From Candidatus Aminicenantota bacterium (GTDB lineage: Bacteria; Acidobacteriota; Aminicenantia; UBA2199): 5,183 bases of DNA. Positions 1 through 5,183 of this stretch are shown here, one piece after another. A model generated the notes under the pieces. The model searched no databases. It was not told the DNA's origin and saw nothing but the letters and a program-made list of their open reading frames with translations. The DNA lies in the NCBI GenBank assembly GCA_023136725.1, contig JAGLQR010000155.1, positions 1 through 5,183 on the forward strand. The letters are read 5' to 3'. The translations under genes were made by a program, and so were the position numbers. Each line of letters begins with the position of its first letter. Within the stretch, counting starts at the first letter, position 1.

Positions 1-858
1 TATATTAACATAATCATCCGGCCATGGTACCTGAACGATAGATCCTGAACCTGCAATAGATACGATAGTCTCAGCCATTTCCATGAATGTTATACCTGAA
101 CCTGAACCCAGGTTAAATACTTCCCCGTCATTTTCAGGATCAATTCCGGCCATAACAAGCGCATCTGTCAAATCTTCGATATATATATAATCACGAATCT
201 GGCTGCCGTTTCCATATATGGTTATTTCCTTTTTTTCCAAAGCTAACCTTGTAAACCAGTTAACCATATTATACTTATTATGTTTAACCTGTCCTCCCGG
301 TCCATACGGGTTAGTTATTCTGAAAATAACAACAGGAATTCCATAAAGACGGTTATAAAACAGATATAGGTTTTCAGCAGCAGTTTTATTTAATGCATAG
401 GGACTTAAAGGCCTTAGGGGATAATCTTCTGACACTGGTATTCGTTCTACCCTTCCGTACTGCATCCTCGTCCCTGAATATATCAATTTTATATTACGAT
501 TAACATTCTTCACAATCTCAAGAATGTTCATATGCCCTAAATAGTTTAATTCAGTATCATAGAAAGGATCAATAATACTGTCATTATGGCTTACCTGCCC
601 TGCAAGATTAAAAATGATATCACATGATTCAACCAGAGGAGTCATTGTTTTTTTGTCTCTTATATCAGCCTCATACACTGTTACTTTATCTTTTATTTCC
701 CTTATATTAAAAATATTTGCTCCAAACCCTTTGATTTTCGCATCGGCGATCGTTACAACAGCACCAAGCTCTACAAGCTTCCTTGCAATACTGCTACCGA
801 TCATTCCAAGGCCTCCTGTTATAAGCACTCTCTTTTTTGTATAATTATTTAGTATCAC
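1..858 (-). CDS. NAD-dependent epimerase/dehydratase (extended SDR), 3' end cut by window edge
   Basis: Converts one nucleotide-activated sugar into another (epimerisation or dehydration) in the cytoplasm, supplying a donor for the neighbouring transferases; the exact substrate cannot be read from sequence. I translated 286 codons. Visible elements in order: the NAD-binding glycine motif TGGLGMIG (residues 14-21); Asp39 at the end of strand 2, suited to hold the adenosine ribose; DIRD (65-68); NLAGQVSH (84-91); the catalytic triad T130 (in YSGTRMQYGR), Y154 and K158 (in YALNK); FRITNPYGP (179-187); and RDYIYIEDL (222-230). The frame is open at base 1. Related proteins have about 310-330 residues, so roughly 25-45 are missing. 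The start is GTG at 858-856: it follows a good ribosome-binding site, leaves 10 nt after the upstream stop, and no in-frame ATG lies nearby upstream. The STRxxYGR-like segment and the PWPDD near the visible end resemble the group often annotated as UDP-glucose 4-epimerase-like; the GalE name is not justified. Superfamily assignment is very secure. Confidence 0.93.
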   Translation of the reverse strand, partial: MILNNYTKKRVLITGGLGMIGSSIARKLVELGAVVTIADAKIKGFGANIFNIREIKDKVTVYEADIRDKKTMTPLVESCDIIFNLAGQVSHNDSIIDPFYDTELNYLGHMNILEIVKNVNRNIKLIYSGTRMQYGRVERIPVSEDYPLRPLSPYALNKTAAENLYLFYNRLYGIPVVIFRITNPYGPGGQVKHNKYNMVNWFTRLALEKKEITIYGNGSQIRDYIYIEDLTDALVMAGIDPENDGEVFNLGSGSGITFMEMAETIVSIAGSGSIVQVPWPDDYVNI

Positions 859-863
859 TGGAT

Positions 864-870
864 CCGCCTT
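864..870 (-). promoter_or_regulatory. Ribosome-binding site for the epimerase gene
   Basis: On the minus strand this reads AAGGCGG, one mismatch from the consensus AAGGAGG, five bases before the GTG at 858-856. It overlaps the TAA stop (871-869) of the upstream glycosyltransferase. It is the best Shine-Dalgarno match at any gene start in the window and is the main reason for choosing the GTG start. The overlap with the stop codon suggests that ribosomes finishing the upstream gene can reinitiate here. Confidence 0.7.
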
Positions 871-2098
871 ATTTTTCTTCTAAGAGCTCTTTATAAAAAC
901 CAGCCAGCTTAGAATTCAATTTTATAATATTATATTTTTTTTCAATAAAACTTCTACCGGATTTCCCCATTTTTTTTCGCAATTCCTGATCTTCGATTAA
1001 AACATCAAGATATTTCGATATCCCTTTTATATCTTTCTCTTCAGCGAGATATCCGGATTCTTTGTGAATAACTATTTCCGGAATACCACTATGGAAAGTT
1101 GAAACTACAGGCAAACCTACAGCTTGAGCCTCAAGCAGGACGGTTGGTGTACCCTCCTCTTCACCATTTTCCGCTGTAATACTCGGGAGAAGAAAAATAT
1201 GGGATCTTCTATAATATTCAAGAAGCTCATCCTGATTTACATTTCCGGCAAACTTTACATATCGATTTAAACCGAGATCATCAACAAGTTGGATTAGCAT
1301 TCCACTTAAAGGGCCTTCACCGATTATCGTATATAAGAAATTCTTTTTTTTAAAGGATAGATCTTTTAATGCTTTTATACTGTAAATATACCCTTTTTTT
1401 TCAATCAGGCGTCCGGCAGTAACAATATTTACAATATCGCCCTCTTCTAGTGTTCTCTCAAGAAATTTGTATTTATCAAGATCAATTCCTATCTGATGCA
1501 AGCGGATTTTCTGTGGATCACAAGATAAATTTATTAATTTATCCCTGAAATAACTACAGATTGGTAGAAATAGTTCTCCGCTGGAAAATAACTTTTTATA
1601 AACACTTTCACCATTATTATTAATGAAGGTTGAAAGATCATATCCATAAAAAGAAGTTACCAGTTTCCCATTAAATCCTCCTTTCCTTAAATAAACACCA
1701 ATTTCACCATTGTTTCCGAAATGTGAATGGATAATATCATAATTTTTCCTCAGGAAAGGAATAATATAATAGAGTATTTTTAATGAAACAAAATCCTTAT
1801 CTCTTCTGAAAATATTAATACTTTTCAACAATTTTTTCGGATCTTTATAAAAATTCAATAAGAACAAAAGCTTACCTTTAATAATCCTAAGTAATTTATT
1901 TTTCGGAATATCAGGGAAGAAATATACCCTATCCATCAGGTTGAATTTATTAATAATACCATGCCTTTTTTTTTCGTTAGATTTCTTAACTGAAAAGATG
2001 TCCACCTCATGGCCCAGCTCCATTAGTCCTGTTATCTGGTTCAAAATAAAAGTTTCAGATAAGCTCGGAAATATTCCTACAATAAATGCAATTTTCAT
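869..2098 (-). CDS. Family 4 glycosyltransferase (GT-B fold), colanic acid/amylovoran type
   Basis: Predicted to transfer a sugar from a nucleotide-sugar donor to a growing lipid-linked oligosaccharide, retaining anomeric configuration, in the cytoplasm or at the inner membrane. The protein has 409 residues, a normal full length. The N-terminal domain opens with MKIAFIVGIFPSLSETFI (residues 1-18), typical of the WcaL/AmsK-like branch, and carries HSHFGNNG (124-131) and SFYGYDLS (149-156). The C-terminal donor-binding domain begins near 222 with TAGRLIEKKG (227-236), where R230 and K235 sit at the usual diphosphate-contacting positions, followed by IIGEGPL (258-264). The EX7E motif is E315-E323 within EEEGTPTVLLEA, and GIPEIV follows at 338-343. 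The start ATG (2098-2096) overlaps the TGA of the upstream gene (2097-2095) as ATGA, which implies translational coupling; the ribosome-binding site is weak (AAAGAAA). Donor and acceptor are unknown. A run of nine A's lies at 1966-1974. The family is secure, the exact substrate is not. Confidence 0.95.
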   Translation of the reverse strand: MKIAFIVGIFPSLSETFILNQITGLMELGHEVDIFSVKKSNEKKRHGIINKFNLMDRVYFFPDIPKNKLLRIIKGKLLFLLNFYKDPKKLLKSINIFRRDKDFVSLKILYYIIPFLRKNYDIIHSHFGNNGEIGVYLRKGGFNGKLVTSFYGYDLSTFINNNGESVYKKLFSSGELFLPICSYFRDKLINLSCDPQKIRLHQIGIDLDKYKFLERTLEEGDIVNIVTAGRLIEKKGYIYSIKALKDLSFKKKNFLYTIIGEGPLSGMLIQLVDDLGLNRYVKFAGNVNQDELLEYYRRSHIFLLPSITAENGEEEGTPTVLLEAQAVGLPVVSTFHSGIPEIVIHKESGYLAEEKDIKGISKYLDVLIEDQELRKKMGKSGRSFIEKKYNIIKLNSKLAGFYKELLEEK

Positions 2099-3129
2099 TT
2101 TTTTCTTTGAAATAAGTTGAAATTTCCTGATAAATTAAAAAAAGATCTGAAAATATTTGTATATCTTTCAAAATAGCAGGCAAGTAACATTTTTCTGAAT
2201 TTGTTTTTTTTAAACCTGGAATCCAGAGGTTCAACAAAAAAAATTATCCCATTTTCTCTTAAAACTTTTTTAATGTTTTTTAGTATTTCCCCTTTTATTC
2301 CATTTCTGATCTGAATAAAATAGTAAAAAGTACAATTTGCACACATCATCTGATAACCTGAATATCCGAAACTATCAAATATATACTTTTCTCCTACAAC
2401 TTTATTGATTTTCAAATAGAATTTAATAGTAGAAGTTATTATAAATTCAGGATCTGCATTCATGCTTTCAGAATGTTTTCTGTAATACCCTCCAACAAAA
2501 GGAATATATCTGAACTTAACACCGGAATAAGATAATTTTGCTAAATAAAATCTATCCTCATTCGCCTTAAGATCTTCATCAAACAAACCGTATTTATCAA
2601 AAATTTTCCTGTTAAATATTAAAGAGTGAATGGGTGTCGGATATGGTTTCCAGAATAGATAATAATGAGAAAAGATATCATCAAATTCATAAGTAATTCT
2701 GGATGAAATACTATTATCAATATCATTAAGTACCTCAATTTTACAATATGACAAATCTTCTTTATTTTGGAGCAAAGAACTAATTTGTTTTTCTATTTTT
2801 TCTTCTACCAGAATATCATCAGCATCAAGAAACTGTAAATACACACCGGTAGAATTCTTTATACCTGTATTTCTCGCACTCGAAAGGCCTGCGTTGTCCT
2901 GATTGATTACAGTGATCTTATTTTTATATTTTTCTAATACTATTCCCGGATCATCGGTTGAACCATCATTTATAACAATAATTTCAATATTTTCATATGT
3001 TTGTTCAAGTACACTGTTTATTGCTTCGGAAATATAATCTTTCTGATTATACAGTGGTATTATTACTGAAATCTTCGGCAAGTACTTTTTATTACTCATA
3101 ATATTTGTTTCACTTGAAATTCTTTCCAT
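2095..3129 (-). CDS. Family 2 glycosyltransferase (GT-A fold), second of a tandem pair
   Basis: Predicted inverting transferase that adds one sugar to a polysaccharide repeat unit, at the cytoplasmic side of the inner membrane. It has 344 residues from the first ATG. The GT-A domain begins at KISVIIPLYN (19-28), then EIIVINDGSTDD (49-60) with D55 for nucleotide binding, AGLSSARNTGI (80-90), and the metal-binding DADD (102-105). ED at 191-192 is the likely catalytic-base region, and YRKHSESMN (216-224) closes the acceptor side. Residues 240-344 are a basic, aromatic-rich tail with no motif I recognise. The start is uncertain. ATG 3129 overlaps the upstream gene by 20 nt and lacks a Shine-Dalgarno site. 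ATG 3099 (residue 11, MSNKKYLPK) leaves a 10-nt gap, gives a more usual N-terminus and is equally plausible. The 3' end overlaps the next gene as ATGA. The fold and motifs are clear; the sugar specificity is unknown. Confidence 0.94.
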   Translation of the reverse strand: MERISSETNIMSNKKYLPKISVIIPLYNQKDYISEAINSVLEQTYENIEIIVINDGSTDDPGIVLEKYKNKITVINQDNAGLSSARNTGIKNSTGVYLQFLDADDILVEEKIEKQISSLLQNKEDLSYCKIEVLNDIDNSISSRITYEFDDIFSHYYLFWKPYPTPIHSLIFNRKIFDKYGLFDEDLKANEDRFYLAKLSYSGVKFRYIPFVGGYYRKHSESMNADPEFIITSTIKFYLKINKVVGEKYIFDSFGYSGYQMMCANCTFYYFIQIRNGIKGEILKNIKKVLRENGIIFFVEPLDSRFKKNKFRKMLLACYFERYTNIFRSFFNLSGNFNLFQRKK

Positions 3130-4186
3130 CTAGCAAAGATTCTTTATCTTTGTAAAACAACAGATTTATCTTCCATGTCATCCGCTGTATCATTTTTTTT
3201 ATAAGAACTTTCTTTGCTATAAAAGGCAGAAGAATGAAATATACAATATATAGTTTTTTTGGCTGCTTAATGAAAAAATAATATAGTGATGTTTCAATTT
3301 TCCTGAACATTGCTTTTTTAAGAAGCCTGTTTTTGTAACTGATGTTCCTCAGCTTGAGATCCTTATCATTTATAATGAATTTATAAACAAAGTGAAAGAT
3401 TGATATCGTTTCTTTCAATTCGAAAATATTTTTATATACCCTATCCTGCAATTTGGATATTGTAACAGGAGAGATCTCCATTTTTGTGAATTGCAGTAAA
3501 TTTTCAATAGCCAGATATATTGATGTTAATTTTTGAAAGCTTTTTTTACTCCCTGTAATGCTTACAGGATGATCTCTCCATAGGACCAACTTCTCATTGA
3601 TCTGGAAAAATTTTGTAATTCTGATAAACCTGCACCAAAGATCATAATCCTGAGCTTGATTCAAATTCTCATCATAGTATCCGGCTTCAACAACAATGTC
3701 TTTTCTAAACATTACCGAACAATGAACAACAGAATTATTAAAGATAAGATTATAAAAAATATCTTCCGGGCTGAATTCATCATCAATTGTTCTTACAAGT
3801 TTGTCTTCTTCATTGATTACATCAGCCTGGGTAATAACAACTCCAATATCCGTATTGTTTTCTAAAATATTATATTGTTTCTCTAATTTCGTTGGCAGGA
3901 AAATATCATCATCATCCAGCATTGCTATATATTTTCCTTTTGCATTTAAAATTCCTGTATTCCTTGCTCCATTTGCCCCTTTTTTTCTTGAATTACAGAA
4001 ATGCTTTATTCGTGCATCTCTAAATTTATTTAAAATATTAATTGTTTCCGTTTCATTGGAACCATCATTGACCACAATGATCTCAAATTCCTGAAAAGTC
4101 TGATTTAATACACTCTCTATTGCTTTACTTAGAGAAATAGTTCTTAAATAGGTCGGAATTATTACACTGACTTTTGATTCATTCAT
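3110..4186 (-). CDS. Family 2 glycosyltransferase (GT-A fold), first of a tandem pair
   Basis: Predicted inverting sugar transferase for the same glycan. It has 358 residues and starts MNESKVSVIIPTYLRT, so the first beta strand begins almost at the N-terminus and the ATG at 4186-4184 is well supported, although no clear Shine-Dalgarno site precedes it (the upstream sequence is A/T-rich). Motifs: EIIVVNDGSNETE (35-47) with D41; NGARNTGI (72-79); an all-Asp DXD motif, DDDD (91-94); AQDYDLW (178-184), where D180 or D182 is the likely base; and LWRDHPVSITGS (202-213). The tail has a hydrophobic stretch (KLYIVYFILLPFI, 311-323) followed by lysines, which could rest on the membrane but is short for a clear transmembrane helix. 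It resembles the next gene in the N-terminal domain and much less in the tail, so the two may be old paralogues. It is preceded by the 122-nt gap. Substrate unknown. Confidence 0.95.
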   Translation of the reverse strand: MNESKVSVIIPTYLRTISLSKAIESVLNQTFQEFEIIVVNDGSNETETINILNKFRDARIKHFCNSRKKGANGARNTGILNAKGKYIAMLDDDDIFLPTKLEKQYNILENNTDIGVVITQADVINEEDKLVRTIDDEFSPEDIFYNLIFNNSVVHCSVMFRKDIVVEAGYYDENLNQAQDYDLWCRFIRITKFFQINEKLVLWRDHPVSITGSKKSFQKLTSIYLAIENLLQFTKMEISPVTISKLQDRVYKNIFELKETISIFHFVYKFIINDKDLKLRNISYKNRLLKKAMFRKIETSLYYFFIKQPKKLYIVYFILLPFIAKKVLIKKMIQRMTWKINLLFYKDKESLLDGKNFK

Positions 4187-4308
4187 AATTATTGATTAAA
4201 TGACATTAGAAATAGTTTGTTTTATCCATTTAATCCGATTTCATGTCCAGAAAGACAGTTTTTTGAATAAAAGACAATAATAAACCTGATTATAATTCAG
4301 AAGTTTCA
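4187..4308. other. 122-nt intergenic gap, no clear promoter or terminator
   Basis: This is the only gap longer than about 10 nt between genes. Read on the minus strand, it contains a 22-codon frame (4309-4241) whose ATG overlaps the preceding TAA as TAATG. It also contains a TATAAT hexamer (4294-4289) with no recognisable -35 element (AATCAA at the 17-nt spacing). A TGTC/GACA hairpin (4257-4244) has only four base pairs and no T-run after it, so it is not a terminator. The gap is probably transcribed through. Confidence 0.6.
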
Positions 4309-4317
4309 TTATTGATT
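4188..4317 (+). repeat. Pair of 10-nt direct repeats bounding the gap
   Basis: ATTATTGATT occurs at 4188-4197 and again at 4308-4317, offset by exactly 120 nt. On the minus strand both copies read AATCAATAAT and both are followed closely by ATGAA. One copy spans the stop of the upstream gene and the other lies just before the ATG of the downstream gene. In AT-rich DNA this may be chance. Confidence 0.3.
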
Positions 4318-5183
4318 TAACACTTTATTTACATTAGAAACAGATTTTTTTAACAGCATTTTTCTTCTTGCAACTAATAATGACTCCATCTTCTTTCTTT
4401 TCTCTCCGGGCATATTTAAAGCATAAAGCATAGCATCCCTGAGATTATCATCTTCATATAATATACTCATTTTTTCAAGTTTATTTATCTCAGACTGTTC
4501 TCTATGCATTATCATGATTTTATTAAATCCCAATGATACATTAATGACTGCAGAACACTTGATTTTAAAATAAGGTGAATACGCTATTGATGTAGTGTCT
4601 TGTAAAACCAATAAATAATCACTAATCTGTACTTCATTATAGAATTGTTGATAATCAAGTTTCTGATCAAAAAAAGAAAAATATTTCTCCAACTTTTTGT
4701 TATTAATTTCATCTTTAATAATCTTTCCTTCTGCGGTATTAGAATTTCCCAATATCTTCACTAAAAAGTTTTCAAGTTTATCTCCTTTTACAAGTTTCTC
4801 AACTGCTTTTATCAGAGAGGTGTAATTTCTACGGCTGAAATTCACATTGCCCTGTACAATGAAAGTAATCCTTGAATCATTTTGTTCAATATTTTTATGA
4901 TTAAAGAATACAGGAGCCATTAGTTTTGTTTTTTTCAGCCCTTCTTCTATAAGATAATCCCTAACCATCTCAGATAAAGCAAAAACTTTTACATTTTTTA
5001 AATGAAGGAAGTCTTTATACTTTTTATTGTATATAAGATCACCATTATGAAGAATTACCAGTATTGTAAAGTTTTTTTTTGCAAAATAGATTGCCTTTTC
5101 AAGAACTTTCAAAGGCTCAATGCTGTTAAAAACCATAATGCTTTTTCCTCTGACAAATGATCTGAAAAACAAATTATCATTTA
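4309..5183 (-). CDS. Putative GT-B-like glycosyltransferase, 5' end beyond window edge
   Basis: Probably a sugar transferase of the same pathway, but divergent. The frame is open to base 5183 with no stop. The first complete codons read N-D-N-L-F-F-R, and the TTG at 5172-5170 is almost certainly an internal leucine rather than a start. Numbering from that leucine gives 287 residues. A first Rossmann-like half contains ILVILHNGDLIY (37-48) and VFALSEMVRDYLIEEG (63-78), the latter like the end of a GT-B acceptor domain. A second half begins ITFIVQGNVNFSRRNY (102-117), with R114 and R115, and includes KILGNSN (139-145) and SDYLLVLQD (184-192). The donor-site position reads SPYFKIKCSAVINVSLGFNK (199-218), without the EX7E pair of family 4. 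About 50-100 N-terminal residues are probably missing. A run of nine A's lies at 5072-5080. It could instead be a GT-B-like protein that is not a transferase; a glycosyltransferase is the better reading given its neighbours. Confidence 0.72.
   Translation of the reverse strand, partial: NDNLFFRSFVRGKSIMVFNSIEPLKVLEKAIYFAKKNFTILVILHNGDLIYNKKYKDFLHLKNVKVFALSEMVRDYLIEEGLKKTKLMAPVFFNHKNIEQNDSRITFIVQGNVNFSRRNYTSLIKAVEKLVKGDKLENFLVKILGNSNTAEGKIIKDEINNKKLEKYFSFFDQKLDYQQFYNEVQISDYLLVLQDTTSIAYSPYFKIKCSAVINVSLGFNKIMIMHREQSEINKLEKMSILYEDDNLRDAMLYALNMPGEKRKKMESLLVARRKMLLKKSVSNVNKVLNQ

Noticed and set aside
614..844. 76-codon plus-strand reading frame
   Set aside because: It lies wholly antisense to the N-terminal coding part of the epimerase, whose motifs are intact, and its translation shows no recognisable domain.
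2055..2237. 60-codon minus-strand reading frame across the junction of the second family 2 gene and the family 4 gene
   Set aside because: It overlaps both well-supported genes in another frame and carries no motif.
3656..4094. Two overlapping plus-strand frames (3656-3865 and 3801-4094)
   Set aside because: Both are antisense to the conserved GT-A domain of the first family 2 gene; neither shows a domain or a ribosome-binding site.
4244..4257. TGTC/GACA hairpin in the gap as an intrinsic terminator
   Set aside because: The stem is only four base pairs and no T-run follows on the coding strand.
4289..4294. TATAAT on the minus strand as a promoter -10 box
   Set aside because: At the 17-nt spacing the -35 position reads AATCAA, with no match to TTGACA, and TATAAT is common by chance in such AT-rich sequence.
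5170..5172. TTG as the start codon of the right-hand gene
   Set aside because: The frame stays open to the window edge through N-D-N, and a GT-B protein needs more N-terminal sequence, so this is an internal leucine of a truncated gene.

Overview
The window is about 5.2 kb of AT-rich bacterial-type DNA. By hand count, the stretches I sampled run from about 20% to 45% GC. All five genes lie on the minus strand, so they read right to left. They form a polysaccharide-assembly cluster of the kind that makes O-antigen, capsule or exopolysaccharide: four glycosyltransferases followed by one nucleotide-sugar epimerase/dehydratase. There is no RNA gene, insertion sequence, CRISPR array or convincing terminator. 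The organism cannot be named from this sequence. Low GC, A-rich lysine codons and weak Shine-Dalgarno sites fit several AT-rich phyla.

Layout in the direction of transcription: (1) 5183-4309, a divergent GT-B-like glycosyltransferase whose 5' end lies beyond the right edge. (2) 4308-4187, a 122-nt gap, the only sizeable non-coding stretch. It holds a 22-codon reading frame that starts inside the preceding stop codon, and its ends carry a 10-nt direct repeat. (3) 4186-3110, a family 2 (GT-A) glycosyltransferase. (4) 3129 or 3099 to 2095, a second, related family 2 glycosyltransferase. (5) 2098-869, a family 4 (GT-B) glycosyltransferase of the colanic-acid/amylovoran type, joined to the previous gene by an ATGA overlap. 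(6) 858-1, an NAD-dependent epimerase/dehydratase of the extended SDR superfamily, starting at GTG behind a good ribosome-binding site and cut by the left edge.

The four downstream genes are packed tightly enough to be one transcript. The inferred division of labour is that the epimerase/dehydratase makes an activated sugar, and the transferases add successive sugars to a lipid-linked repeat unit at the cytoplasmic face of the inner membrane. No flippase, polymerase or initiating transferase is visible; these may lie outside the window. I found no clearly new system. The items most worth a second look are the divergent first transferase and the short frame in the 122-nt gap.
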